DNA of 64,000 nt from Phalacrocorax aristotelis (GCF_949628215.1 NC_134278.1:108357277-108421276), one strand, 5' to 3'; shown: positions 10,685-24,008, counted from the stretch's first letter. Made by a program: numbers and translations. The notes: generated by a model from the letters alone, not told the origin.

Positions 10685-13600
10685 CTGTCAAAAGAAACAA
10701 AGTACAGTATTTATGTTCTGTGCAAAAGCTTCAGTGGATTTTCGGTTTGTTCACAGATATTACCAAATTGACACTCAGACCTTCACAAATGACAAACAGA
10801 AAGCCACGCTATTCTTATCCTATGCATGTAGCACCAGATTTCAGCAATTAACCTGAGGATCTAGTGAGGATTTTAAACTGATCGTTGCTAAGAACTCACT
10901 CACCGATCATTTTCTTTGAAGTATAGATTGCTGCTGGTCCTAATCGTGGGCAAATATGCCTACAAAACCTGGAACCCTACAGGAATGGTATGCCACCGAT
11001 GCCAACATGTAACTTTATCTAGAACACTGGTTTTTCTTTTTTGGTTGGTTGGGTTTTGAGGAGTTTTGTTCACTTTTTTGTTTGTTTTAAATCTGTGAGG
11101 CATGATCCACTTGGAGTGCCAAGGACTGTGGATCAGTGCACTGCTGGTTATGAACAGCAATGTACAGAACCAGACTGCTAAACTAAAATGGAAGTGAAGA
11201 CGTAGTAGGCAGAAATCAGCTTTTGCATTGGATAATTCATGCAAATCGGCTCTTCAGGAACCATCCTAAACCAGTCTGACTGATTTGCATCCCAAGGAAA
11301 GGCTTACCTAGAATTATATTCAGAACTTGATAGGTATTGCCACTAAATACAGATTGTATTTTATTTTTCATCATCGGGTACACAAAGTAATACGCTTGTG
11401 TCCTTCCATTTGCCGCTATACTCTGCATTACTGAATTTTTTTCTTTTGTTTTAAATGTAACTCCACCTAAACTGCGTTGCAGCAAAAATGTGAAGGTAAC
11501 CACAGCAGTAGGCAAGATCATCTCCTTGACAAACACAAATAATGGCCTTAAGAAAAGAAATCCTGGAAGGTGATTTCATTATGATCTTAAATATTTTCAA
11601 GTCCCAGTGTAGTGCATGAGACTTGACAATATCTCAACTTGAAACCAGCGGAAGGTAGAAACGGAAGATGAAAATGCTGCTCTATGATTATGTAATCACT
11701 GTTGTGCATGTAGTCTCAACTCTCCCATCTGAAAATGACCCTTTTCTTAAGAATTCAGACTGTGCTCACTGCAATTCTGACAGACTCTATTTCATTACAT
11801 TTTATGAGATTTCTCTGGTAGTGCTGCCTGTATCCTATGACATGGAACACTTAAATGAAAAAGCAATTTGTAATTATACAATTTAAAGCTTTTTCACTTG
11901 GTATTTCCTTCTGATGCCCTGATACTGTTAGATATGAGTCTGCCATTTTGTCACAAATTACACAGGTTATCTCTGATTTGAGCTTTAAGGAAGTTATGTC
12001 CTGATTGTTGTGATTCAGTAGAAGTCTTCTTTATGAATCAACATTGATTCAGTGGTCCAGCAGAACTTTGGGGAAGAGTTGTGCAAGTAAAAATCAATGA
12101 AATGTGAACTGTTTCACTCCGGCAGCTCCTAGCATGAGATACTGTAAATAAGTTATGCTTAAGTAGGAAGGACTGAAGAAGCCTTTTATTGTAGAATGGA
12201 CTTGAAGAGAGCTAAGGAACATCACTGATGCAAATATGACAAAGCAAGATGCATTACCGCCACTCTGTTATATATTGCACTTCCATTTCTCTATTCTACA
12301 TCTATCCTTCTTTCTCATCAGTTATACGCATCCTGGCTAGGGAGAAGATAATGAAGAAGGGTGTCCCTTATTTTTTTCTTTCCTCTCCTTACTTCTTAGC
12401 CACCAGTGAAACATTTTTCATTTTTCCTCTCTTGTCCCTCCTTTTTGCCTGTGTAGATGGATTTCGGCAGGCCTGGTGAATCACGTAAAAGTACGTACTT
12501 TGGTGAGAAGAACTAGAAACCTCTGGCCTGTTGGGAAATCTGCAGTGCTACATACTATGTTTCCACTTTCAGATCAAGTCTCCCTGCTGCTCCCCTTGTA
12601 GTGACTTATCTTTACAGCTAACCTTGTTAATGGATAAATAACATCTAATAAGAATAGTTAGTCCTCAAGAGAACTTAACTGAGTGTGAAGTTAAAGCCAA
12701 ATAAAATACATGCACTTGGAAGACTGAAGTTTATTGTATCTTCTGTAATCAATTCTTGATATTTGCTGCATATTCACAGGACAGACTGCCTTTTATTCCT
12801 TATGCCTGGAATAATGCTGTATTAAAATGCATAGCTATATAATTAAATCACAAGCTTTATTTGGTAAAACATAGTACCTATTTTATAAACTTCCATCACA
12901 GTTTTTGGTTGTTTTTTTCCCCCATCAGTTCTGTTTTAAAATAGCTGGTATTCAAAAAGGAGCAGGAAAATTAAAAACAAACTCCTGAAGTGTTTCCTTG
13001 AAGATCCCCCACAAAATTTATAAATAACCAGAGAAAACACTAAGTCCTAATTTTTATTCAGTTACAGGTTATTTATTCTCAAACTTACTGTTCGTTGTCT
13101 CAGACGTAAGCATATGAAAGAGGGTTTTTCTCCTAAAATTTTAAGCCTCTTGGCACTTAAATCTTTCATGATTACTCTAATGAGTCTTTTGTCTGTAAAC
13201 AGAAAATGAAGCCTTTGTGAGCCTCGTTTCTACTGTAAACCCATCACCGTTCAATTTTCTGTTCCATCTGATAACTTCCTTTCAGAATAAGCTATTTTAT
13301 GTACAATGAATTAAACCACTGCAGAAATTATTTTTTCAATCACTAACAAGACTAGTTTGTTATTACTGAAAGATCATATTGTGAATGTCTCAGAATATTT
13401 CAACTTAGTGTTATTCTTTGCCCCAGCATGCCAATTTGTATACTTTCAATATCCCTGGTGAGTTGGTTGAAATCTAGCCAAAATAATCGTTAGTGGCACT
13501 ATTATCTATTAAGCTTGTAAATAAACATACACAACAACGGGACACATGAGGAAAACAGATGATAAAGACAGTGTAGGACAGGATTAAAGATTAAAGTCTG

Positions 13601-16600
13601 TCAGCACTGATTTGTTAAATTGTTGCTAAAGCCCATATCCATGTAAAGCACATTAAACCTGAAAAATGTCCAAGCAGTAGCCAGAATGATCAAATTCCTG
13701 CTCAGGAAGATTCCTAGTTGTTTCAGCAAATGTCTTTTTCCTAATCCTTTTGAAATCAACAGGGTTTCTGTCTCACTACAAACTGTAGAGTAAGGGCCAC
13801 AGAAGAGCTAGTTTCCCTGCATTAAAAAACCTTGCTGGCTTTTTTCCGCTCTGTCCCTGCTTTGATAGCAATAATATATCTAGATGCATTAAACTCCGGT
13901 GCCTTATGTGGGAGGCTGTAATGACCCAGCACTCCCCAGGGAAGGGGCAAATGCCTTCCACAGGTCGCAGGGGATACCTGAATATGAACACCTCGAGTCC
14001 TGGGGTCCTCTGCGTCTTTCCATTTGCTTCGAACACGAGTGGCACCTACCCCGGTGAGTTCATTACGGTTCTCCTGTGGCCGGGCAGCGATACATGTCTG
14101 TTCTTTGTCTTATTTCTGTTTTTCAAAAAGCTCAGAAATTCATTAGAAGAATCCACCTCCGTGTTTTTAATTTTGTAGTTCCATTCTTTACCTTCAGCCT
14201 ACTGTTTCAACTTCGCAAAAATGTGGTGTTCAGCTTAGATCTTACCCAGGAAAGTTGTTGGATATGAGCATTTGGGTGTTCTGAAATCCTACCACCATAA
14301 AGGAGTAACGATTTTTGTGCATCTAAAATTCAACTTCTTAAGCTGATGTTTTGCAGAGATGAGAAAAAGCCCACTGGCATCTGTTGAGAGATGCTGTTTG
14401 AAGAAGTTACTGTGTTTATTTGTGTCTGCTTAAGAACACAACAATCATACAGCCTTGATAACTGAATGATTCTTTCAATACAAATTTAATCATGATTAGT
14501 AAGTGGAAGAGGGGCAGCAGTGTCTCCCTTGTGCTAACAAGCTACACATATTTAGCGTTAGAAAAACAATTTAAAGGCAGGTAGATAGAACTGCTGGCAG
14601 TAAGTCAAGCAGCTTCAAATTACTTCCTATTACAGGCTTTAGAAGCTCTCCCCAAAAGATTATGCTTACGATCAGTTTACGGACAGGTCCCTGATCAGAG
14701 ACTTGCAGTATGCATCTGTTGGCACAGTTCAGAGGAGAGCAAAGATGACTTGAAATTGCCAGAAGCAACAGAAGGGGAGACAGGTGTCCCTGCTGTCTGC
14801 TCCTAAACTGTGCAAATCTGATGCAAATCTTCAACTCTAAGTGAAACGTGCCAAGTCAGGGAAGAGAGCAAAAATCTTAATATGCAAGAAAATTAATAAC
14901 TCATCCCTCCTCCTGCGAACGGACCTGGGAAAGGCAATCCCTCTGCAAATCAGGGAATTATATCATCAGTGTCTGTAAGGTCTGTGAAATTCAGAGGTCA
15001 GATTCCCCATCCCTCTCTCCTTAAAAAGGCTTACTTGTGGAGTTCTCTGTTGCCCTCTAAAGGGAGTTACTCCACAGGATCAGAAGTAGTAGCCTTTGAG
15101 AGTGTGGTCACTATGAAAAGTCATAACAACATAATGGTTTCTGAGAAAAGTTTGGTGGACTCAATTCCTCTTCTGGTGAAGAGCTGTTCATACAAGAAAA
15201 ATAAACACAGCTGGTATTAGCTGGCAGCCACAGTAATCCTCGCTGCAAACCTCATTAAAGAGGCTGATTTTGTAAATTACAGAGTTAGTGACACTCTCAC
15301 TTCTAGAGATGACGTCCAGCTAAGCTAGAGACACACTGCTAGAGCTGTTTTCACTACAGCTGAACAAAGTGGTCCTGGGGACAGTTACCACAGTTCAGCC
15401 ACGGCAATCATCCATGTGGCACCTTTCTGAATCGTAATATAACATCGAGGGAAGGACAGGGGGTTTTATTACTAAGCATGTGAGAGACTAAAAATAATGA
15501 AAGTTGCTGAATTTCATGAGGCAGTTCTCACTTCTTAGAAGTGGCTTATGCTGATCTGAATAGTCGGTTATATCTAAAATCTACAGCTTCTAGATAAGCC
15601 CATGCAATTTTCACTTCTAAAACTTTTCAAAATATGTTTTTAGAATAATGTAAAATCTTCATACTAGTAAGTGCAGTGCCATGTGAGTCAAAACTCATTT
15701 GCATACAGCATTAATGTCACAATTTCTCTTGACAAAAAAAAATTATTGTATTATCATGTTAGATTGACTTTCTTTATTTCAATGAGGAACCGTGGTTAAT
15801 AAACAAAAGACAGAATTTGGCTTCCAACTTTCAAATGTATCAGAAACTAGTGGCCAGATTTTTAAAAGCCTTCTCACCTAAGGTGGACAGTATTGCCAGA
15901 GTACGCAATCCCAGATACTCCTGTGTGATTTCTGTGGTCAGACTTTCAAATAAGCCACTCAGCTAATTAGGTTTGAAAACCTAACTCATCTTAAATGGAA
16001 ATAACTACAAACAAAAGAAAATATAAACAAATAAAGGGAAATAGAGTCAGGTGACAACTGGGCATGTTAGGTCAAATCCTATGGCACGTCTAAGTAGTTG
16101 TAACTAAAGTAGATCACTCACTTAAAAGCAACTGTAGCTCACACCTTTTTTTCCAGATATAACAGGCTTTTCAGTCATGATGCAGCATTTGCAATAAAGA
16201 AAGGAGTGGCTCCCATACAAGAACAAGGCCTGCTCAGCAGGTGACCAGCTGTGGACTGAAAGGAACACATTGGTATCGGCTTTCCATGGGTTCGCCATTA
16301 AATTGCCATCAGTTCCCGTGCAGTGAGGGCACATGGGTTAATTCACACATGAAACGAACCAGCCTGTATTGGTGTTTACATGCAACAGACTTTTCCAAGA
16401 AGATGGTTAGAAGCTGCTCAGCCACAACTTTTACAGTTCTCTTTTTTTGTGTGTTGCGATTCCACGGAGTGCTACAACCAGTACTGAAGGAACTGACCCT
16501 GCCATCGATAGTGGTCCTTCTGGTTTGAAAAGCAGCCTTTACTGCCCTGTGAAGCGCTTGGCCGCGCTGCACCTTACACATATTTTGGACCTTACCCTTC

Positions 16601-17365
16601 AAACACTTGGTATATAATATGCAATCATTCAGAGAGCAAAATTAGGTGTACACACATGTTCTTCAAGACTAAGGTACTATGAAGGAGAAATTACACATCA
16701 TATGCCTTGTTCCTCTGCAAGCTGAACTCTTTCAGTAAGACGAAAAATTGTTGACTCCCACACCACGAAGATGTGAACAAAGATAACGACCGATGTCGTT
16801 AATGCTGCGGCAGTGTTGCATCTATTTTCCCCGGCTATTGGGGGTACCTAAGCAATCTGCTGCCTTACAAAAAGATCACCCAGAGCATCCATCCTTTGAA
16901 ATAACCTTGCAAAGCTTAAGTGAGGCTTTTTAACTGGAAGAGCCTGTAAGAGCTTTTGACATATCTTAATCTAAGCAGGAATCAACAGCTGCTCAGTCTG
17001 TATCTGCTTTCTTTTTGTTCATACAATTCATTCTTTGGCTCAGCTACAATGAGAAATACAGGTACAGTTTTCCATTAAAATAATGAAGCTATGAAAATGC
17101 TTTCCAAGGAATTAATTTGGCTATTAGGATATATTATATTGCATTCCAGTTAACTGTCCGGTAAAAGATGATGATTTCATAATGACAAGGCTGTGATTTC
17201 ACTTTAGCTGAGCAGAAGCTGAAAACTTTTTGCTGAATATCCTGTCTGTTTTAAATGAAGGGAGAAGCTAGCAAATACAAGAAATGTTTACTTCTTTCTT
17301 TCTGTGTCAGTCTTATTTGTGGAAGAAATCCTACCAGAGTGGTCTCGATTCTGTTCTCTAGGGAA

Positions 17366-17406
<41 letters not shown>

Positions 17407-19010
17407 AACGCTACTTTAAGTCAACAGAGTTGCATCGCTGTAACCCAAACCTGAGGTCACAAAGAAGATGAAAGAGGGTTTGTTCTTACTAGCGAGGCTC
17501 GCCTTATACCTCGTGCCCTGGTTTCCGCAACTGTTTTGCAGCGTTTAGTGTGCTTACACACGTTTTATCTAAAGGAAATGCAAACATCTGTTACGTTCAT
17601 ACACTGGGGTGCTTATATGATGCATCTGTAAGAGCTTAATGCACAGTGTGATCGTCTCCTGCGTTCCCCACATAGACAGTCTGAGACGGAAAGAGGAACG
17701 GGGTAAGGCTGTTCCCACGTACAAGATTTTACAAGAGCAGAACCGTAACAGGCACTGGATCTGCTCCAGCAGAAGGACCTCTGTGAATACACGCAGAGTA
17801 CAGACAGGACTGTGCATTTCCCAAAGCAAAAGAGAAGGGAATTGCATTCTTTTAGGGTTTTATTTCCCTTTTTTCACCCACAGTCGTAAGGCCTAATATA
17901 ATTTCCCGAGCGTCTGAACTTCTCTATGTGGGTTAAGGAGCCCCGCGGCTCCTAAAAGGGGGGAAACGAGCTCCGAGAGCCTCCGCAGACGGAGCCACCC
18001 TCAGAGACAAGAGGAGCGGTATTCGGGCGGCACCTGCTCCGCTCTGCGCCGGCCCGAGCCCCCCGGCCGGCCCCCCCGTGGCGGGGCTGCCCCCGCGGGA
18101 GCCCGCTCCCACGCCCGCCCCCCCCGTGCGGAGCCACCGGGCGCCCGGCGGGAGCAGGAGCCGCCGAGCGGCAGCGCCCGCTCCCCCGAGACGTCCCCCG
18201 GCCCGGCCCGGCTCCCCACTTCGGGGCCGGAGTTTTAAGGGGCGCAGGCGATGGCCGCCGGCGGCTGCAGCTGTGGAGCATCAGAACATGGGGCAGGACA
18301 CACTGGACGGGACACACGGGGACCGGACAGCGGGAAAATAAAGGATCCTCCTACCCTGAGGGCTCCCTCACTGACTCTGCTGTGTACCTGCTCTGCTCCT
18401 CCACGCTGCGGTTCTCTGGCGCCCGCCACTCGGGCAGGGTGCTGGCGCACAGCACCACCATGGACACGATGACGAAGAGGATGGAGACGGTGGCCAGGAC
18501 CTGGGCGGCCACGGAAGACGTGGGCTCCTCGAAAGTCCTCCTCATCCTCTCCAGCCACTTCCCGCTCTCGGCTGCCGGCGGCCGGCGGCTCTTGCCCTCG
18601 GGGCCGCCGGCCGCCTCCCCCGGCGGCTCCTCCGCCGCGTAGTAGGTGCACGTCTCGGACATGCGGTCGTCGAGGCGGCGCTGGCAGCAGTAGTCGAGGT
18701 GGGAGCCCTCCAGCCCCCAGTAGATCATCTCGTTGTAGAAGGAGAGCTCGCACATGTGCGGCACGAAGCGCAGGTGGCCGTGCCGCACGTACAGCATGAT
18801 GAAGCCGAATGCCTCCGAGTGCCGGTCGAAGAAGTACTCGTTCCGCTCCCGGTCGTAATCGTCGCACACCTCCAGCACGTCCTGCTCCGAGAGGCAGCCG
18901 TGCAGGCGGCTCACCCGCCGCAGCGGGAAATCCTTCAGCACCTCCCGGGAGAAGGAGTACCGGGTGCCCCCGACGTTCAACACCACCGCGGGGCCGCGGC
19001 CAAAGTTCAT
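10039..19010 (-). CDS. KCNG3: KCNG3 gene, complete coding region in two exons (Kv6.3/Kv10.1 silent K+ channel subunit)
   Basis: Joining minus-strand exons 18355-19010 (656 nt) and 10039-10684 (646 nt) gives 1302 nt, a 433-aa protein plus stop; human KCNG3 is 436 aa. The join is GG|G, a Gly codon, with a GT donor and AG acceptor. Seen: T1/BTB tetramerisation domain about residues 8-110, S1 about 168-190, S2 about 220-240, S3 about 251-272, S4 with spaced Arg/Lys about 283-302, pore filter TVGYGD at 370-375, S6 about 385-410. Family knowledge: KCNG subunits do not form homomeric channels. They assemble with Kv2 subunits at the plasma membrane and shift inactivation and current size. The S6 bend reads LPIT rather than Pro-X-Pro, as expected for silent subunits. 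An N-X-S sequon lies at Asn200 in the S1-S2 loop. Paralogues KCNG1/2/4 are less likely because the match to KCNG3 is near-identical through S2-S6 and the neighbour is MTA3. Confidence 0.96.
15845..15990. repeat. Possible old interspersed repeat in the KCNG3 intron
   Basis: GGCCAGATTTTTAAAAGCC and GGTCAGACTTTCAAATAAGCC occur about 90 bp apart, followed by an AATTAGGTTTGAAAACCTAA near-palindrome. The wording resembles a diverged reptile/bird repeat with CAGATTTTCAAA-type motifs. The family cannot be named from sequence alone. Confidence 0.3.
17371..17401. repeat. (GA)n microsatellite in the KCNG3 intron
   Basis: Fifteen perfect GA units plus a G, continuing an AGAG start. It lies about 950 nt downstream of the exon 1 donor in the transcript, where it reads as (TC)n. 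Likely length-polymorphic. Confidence 0.95.
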
Positions 19011-19880
19011 GGCTTGGGCGGGACGGAGGAGGGGAAGGGCGGGCAGGGCAGCAGGGCAGGGCGGCGGGCCGGGGGCAGCGCGGGCGGCGGAGGCTGCCCC
19101 GGCTCCGGCTCGGCTGGCACCGCTAGCGGCTCCCGCTTGGCGACGGGGCGGGCGGGCGCAAGAGGCGCCCCGCCGGCCGCGCAGGAGAAGGGGCGCGGCG
19201 GAGGCTGCGCGTCCCCCGCCCCGGGCGATGCCGCTCGCAGGTGCGGCCGCGGCCTCAGCGCCGGCGGCGGGCGGGGACCTCCGCGGGGCCCCGCCGGGGC
19301 GGGGGCGCGGCCGCGGGCATGGCGGGGCGGCGGAGCTCCGCGCCCTGCGCCGCTCCGCTCTCGCTCCGCCGGTGCCGGTTCGCAGGCGAGCGGGAGGCGG
19401 CGCGGCGGCGGCGGGGTGGGGACACGCCTCCCTCCCCGCCCGCGCACATGGCGGAGCGGAGCGCAGCGCGGGGGGTGCCGCGGCCCTCCCGGTTCTCCCC
19501 GCCCCTTCGGGGACACCCCCCCGAGCAGAGGACTTCGGCTACAGCGCGGGAGAGCCGGCACCCCCCCAGTCCCGCTGCCCGCCCCGCCGGCTGGCACTTG
19601 AGCGACGTCGTCCACCAAAGCCAAGTAACACTTTGGGGGCGTTTTTCCCCTCCCGAAGAAAAAAATAAAAGCAAGTGAGGCGTTTGAAGGCGGCCGCTGC
19701 CCCCGCCTGTCCCTCCGCCCCGCCTCAGTTGTTCCCCGCGGCCCGTCCCGCCGGGCGGCGGGGGGGGGGGCCCGGCTGCAGCCGCCGGGCTCTCCCGCAA
19801 AACGCGGGTTTCTTTCGAAAGTCCGCCCCCTCCCACACCCCTCCCGTGCGCGTCGGGGTGAGGAGACACTTCTCCCTCCT
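17930..19880. promoter_or_regulatory. KCNG3: CpG island over KCNG3 exon 1 and promoter
   Basis: Base composition switches abruptly from AT-rich to very GC- and CpG-rich at about 17.93 kb and back at about 19.88 kb. The island covers all of exon 1 and about 870 bp upstream of the ATG, with repeated GGCGGG-type boxes and a run of 12 or more G at about 19756-19770. No TATA box is evident near the expected start. This is typical of a dispersed-start CpG promoter; island edges are by eye. Confidence 0.85.
18355..19010 (-). CDS. KCNG3: KCNG3 coding exon 1 (T1 domain, S1, S1-S2 loop)
   Basis: It starts at the ATG whose complement is at 19008-19010 (MNFGRG...), with G at -3, and encodes 218 residues plus two bases. 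The T1 region carries LNVGG (11-15), FPLRRVSRLHGC (28-39) and EYFFDRHSEAFGF (58-70). Cys87 and the pair Cys108-Cys109 fit the CX20CC part of the T1 zinc site of non-Shaker Kv channels, but the position of the usual upstream His is Arg81. The T1-S1 linker (about 120-150) is rich in Pro, Gly and Glu. The donor is CAGG|GTAGGA at 18355/18354. A second usable donor, CAG|GTACAC, lies 33 nt upstream in the transcript (exon end 18388). Confidence 0.95.
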
Positions 19881-22800
19881 TAGGTAGTGTACGGACACCG
19901 GGAAGAGAGCGGTGCCTTCGGTGGGGCCCCCCTCGCTGCTCCTGCCCAGCTCAGCCTCGCATCTGCGCTCCCGCACCGTCCTGTGGCCTGGCCTCATCTG
20001 CAACATGAAAACGTGCATCGGCCGGCACGACCCTGCCAGCCCTCTAAAACCCTGATTTCATTTGGTTCCACTATGTACCGGGACTTCTTCACTTCCACGA
20101 ATTTTTTTTTTTTTAACCCTAATACGACAGTTCTCCAGGCTGAGGTATTTTCTAGGTTTATTTACATCTGGAGCATCATAGGGTAAAATCACCCAAGATA
20201 CAGCTCTCCCTTTCAGTGAAGTGCTTCACGTTGTCAGGAGAAAGGGCATCTGAGTATACCCTTTCAAAACTCATGCCAAAGCTTTGTCACTCAAGCGCTG
20301 TGCCTGTAAGAGGACAGCCAGGTTAAACCAGTGTTTTACCATCCCCGTCCTTTGTTGCTTTAGATATATGTACTTGTCTTTATGGGCTGGGTGGGCTTTT
20401 TTGTTGTTGTTCTTGCGGCTGCCATGTTACTTTCTCAGCTGAGATTTGTAAGGTGTATCAAAATAAATGGACAGTCACCTAACCGTGTAGTAAAAAGTGT
20501 TCTTTTAAAGGCGAATGCGATTAAGCGCTACTATTTTTAACCCTGTTTGTCATCTTCTAAAAAACACTTCGAGAGAGAATCGAGGAAGCGTCCGCGTTAC
20601 CACGAAGCGAGCTCTGCGAGCTCTGCTGTGGTTGTTCTGCGGAATGCCCACTAGAGGTCACGATTAGTCATTTTTCTCGGTTCGTTTACTGACAAGAAAC
20701 CCGCCCAAACTCCGGTTAGAAAATGTAGTAAAGTACACACGCCAGCCTGTTGTTCCACAGTTAAGTTCCTTTCTGATCTTTCTTTAGTCATGCCCGTGTC
20801 TGTTTTCGCATAGCTGGAAAGGTTTTTGTTTCCAGCAGCTGCATTCAGTTAATGTATCTTGGCTGCCCGTTAATTTTATAAGCAACAAACACTATTTTAA
20901 CCCTCTTCACCTTTCTTTGATGTGTACGCTTTCGTATTTATTTTTTTTCAGGAACAATTACTAGAATATCTGGGTTGTTTTTTAAAAAAAGTTAAATAGC
21001 AAAGCCTGACTAGAACTCTGACAGAGATAATGAGTTACCCAGGTGCTTCTGGCATTGCAATTTGTCATGCTTCCTGCTCCACACTTTTCAACCCTCTTCA
21101 TTCGTTACAGGCAGTGTGCAGAGGAATAAAGAATACAAATAATGTGGCCTGAAGACATCTATTTGCTACCTGTATAGAAATGTCTGTTGGAGTACATGTT
21201 CTAGAAATCATTTTAAGATGAACAAAGCTTTATGTGCTGCTTTGTGAAGCTGTATGGCAGAACAGGTAAAGTGCTGGGCTGATGAGAGCCAGACTTTGAA
21301 GTGCATCACTTGATGAAGCACTGTAGGTTGGTTCGATGCCTATTTCTATTTCTGGTTTTCAGTTTCTTTTAAATATAGAATAGCATGATTTCCTCCTTCA
21401 GAATAACATTGTCAAACATTCAATGTAAGTAAAGATCACCTGACAACAGCAGTGTTTTCTTTTCCTCTGTAGTCTGCCATGTTCAAGTTTAGTTATTTTA
21501 GTTAACATTACTGACTTTCAGTTGAGGAGATTTGTTCTAGCAAGCTGGTGGCAATAGCTGTAAACACCACCTTCTCACTCCAGGAGCAGCAATTTATCGG
21601 GAACAAACCATCAGATTTTAGACAGGTTTTGTAACTTTCTAGTGAATGTTCTGATTTTTGGTGGTTTTTAGATTGGTCACTCTCACACAGTTGCAAAATA
21701 GCTGGTTTATAGTACATTTGCGGTAATTCGCATTGTTTCATGGAAGTTACTCAGAATTTACAAGTGTCAGTACAGTGGTTGTTGTGCTGTGTTTGTCTTG
21801 TTTTCCAGGAAACTTCAGTGAGTGTAACCTTTTTATGTTGGTGTTGAATTTTGTGAGCTAAAGTCCCAAGAAATTTGAAAAAGTAGGATAGAGCACCTGA
21901 AAGAGACAAAACACTTAAGACTTTGTGTGACTGTAAGCAAAACACTTAATAATACATGAAGAAAAAGACCTTTTCAAAGGCTATTATGGGGGGAAAGTGT
22001 GTTTAAAAGTTCCAGCTACACTGATTTGATAGATGGTACCTAATCAGTAAAAAAACCAAGTGAGCCAATAAACTAATTTAAATAGGTCAACATAGAAATT
22101 AGTAGAGAGTACTCAACCTATATGTTAAATGGTAAAGTATGAGGCATAAAGTGAATCTTTAGAAGGACCAAGCTGGTTAAAAATCTAAAATACAATAAAG
22201 ATTTCTTTCCAGGAGTTGAGTTCGGGTGACTGGGGGGTGGGTTTGGGTTTGGTTTTGGTTTGGGGTTTTATGATCTGGAGATACATGCTGGGATGTTGAA
22301 TCAAAGCAATTACTCTTTTCCTGGAGTTATAGTTGTTATCATTTGCTGCCCAGGAGGAACTTCACAATTAATAGTCATTATGTAAAAATGGCTTTCTTTG
22401 TGTCAACGTTTATTTTCATGGCTTGCACTATGCTATTGCATCCTAGGGGTATTTAATGAACTTGAAATATTTTCTATCATTTCCAAATCTTTCTGGCCCC
22501 GCGCTGAAACCATTGCTCTGTGTTTTGAGTGCAGCTTTATGTTTGCTTTTAGAAAAGACATCCTTTACTTGCATTTCATATGTGAATGAAGTGGTACATT
22601 TTGAAGGCAGACATTTTTCATAACTCAGAATGAGATTCTGTTTCTACTGAAGTAGCTACTGAGTGCTGTTGACTTCAGTGCAAGCAAAACTCATGGTGGG
22701 CTGTCTTCTGTCGGGAATTGTCGTTATTTTTATGATCACAACACGTAGTAACTCTAGCTGTGGAGCAGGTTGCCATGATGATAGACTCGTACACACAGAA

Positions 22801-24008
22801 CAAAAAGATCTTCCTGGCCAGGGAGTGTACCGTAGGTAACATGTAAAACTGCGGGGGGAACCCAGTGCTTTTTGTATCACGACCAAATGCAGTATGCTTA
22901 TCTATCTTAGTGACTAGAAGAGGCAATACATAAAGACTACAACAAATGCTTCAAAAGGTTCTGCATGCACAGATGGACCATGGCTTGCATTTATCTTTAG
23001 TTTAGGTCTTCGGGGAAAATGGCTTCAAATAGATGTTTTTTCTTTAATCAAACTTCTCTGCAGCAAAGCTCTCTACTTCAATGTGATTTGTGGGCTACGC
23101 AGAAAACCTTTCAGGAGATGAGCCTATTACCACGTATAATTACCAAACAAACAGTCTAATAACAGATGCAGTTTGGATTGTCAGTGGCACCTGACATAAG
23201 AGTATAAGTTCCCTTGTCACCGAGGCACTTATAAAAATCTGAATAATTTTGAATATGAATGTTTCTAAAAGTGGATGAATGACATTTAGTAGGGAGCTGG
23301 GTATTCACATATACATGTGCAGAGAATACAATCTGTAGTTGACATTTATAATTAGACTAACTTATTTCATGAAACACGCTAACAATTTTGGAAATTTGAG
23401 TGAGAACAACTAAGATTTAATACTGGAGACTCGATGTTTTTGTAGGTCAGGCTGCAAGCTTTTTTTTGAATGTGAGAGACAACTGCCATCTCTGTTGTCC
23501 TTCACCTCTGTATTGAGAAAATCCCAGCAAAACTTATTGTACTTTATGCTGGGCTAATTATTGAATGGTATTAAATTTCAGTGAAGCCCTCTTGGACAGA
23601 TATGGGTACTAGGTGGGGTAAACCAGTTTGTTACATCCGAACTTCGGGCAGGCAGATACAAAGCAGGGGGAGAAGGACATTGCTTGCCTGAGGAAGGTGA
23701 TTAGAAGGAGGCTTGCTAATGGGGAATTCAAAGGCATGATGGTACTCTCTCAAGAGAGAACAACACAGGAATGTGCTTTCACACCAGTGAGATCGTTTTC
23801 TAAATGCCTACCAAGGGGAAGGGACGCTGTCTGCAGAGAAGACAGAGAAAAATAGTGGGATTTGGAGAAGCCGTGTGTGTGGGTGAATGCAAAGTATGCT
23901 CTCAGAAGAGGAAGAAAACTGGGCCAGATAAATGCATGTAAACATTATTTTGTCATGATATTACTTTTTTTTTGCATTAGCTAACATACAGAGTTACTGT
24001 CGTGGGCT

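Larger units (their letters stand above)
10685..18354 (-). other. KCNG3: KCNG3 intron 1 (7.67 kb)
   Basis: A phase-2 intron bounded by GTAGGA and TTTTGACAG. It holds a (GA)n microsatellite near the exon 1 side and a possible old interspersed repeat at about 15.85-15.99 kb. Otherwise it is unremarkable AT-rich sequence, with no further exon supported. Confidence 0.85.

Noticed and set aside
18699-19869. Long open frames across the KCNG3 CpG island, upstream of and antisense to exon 1
   Set aside because: Same GC-rich artefact. None shows a domain, and one is simply the reverse strand of the KCNG3 T1 region.
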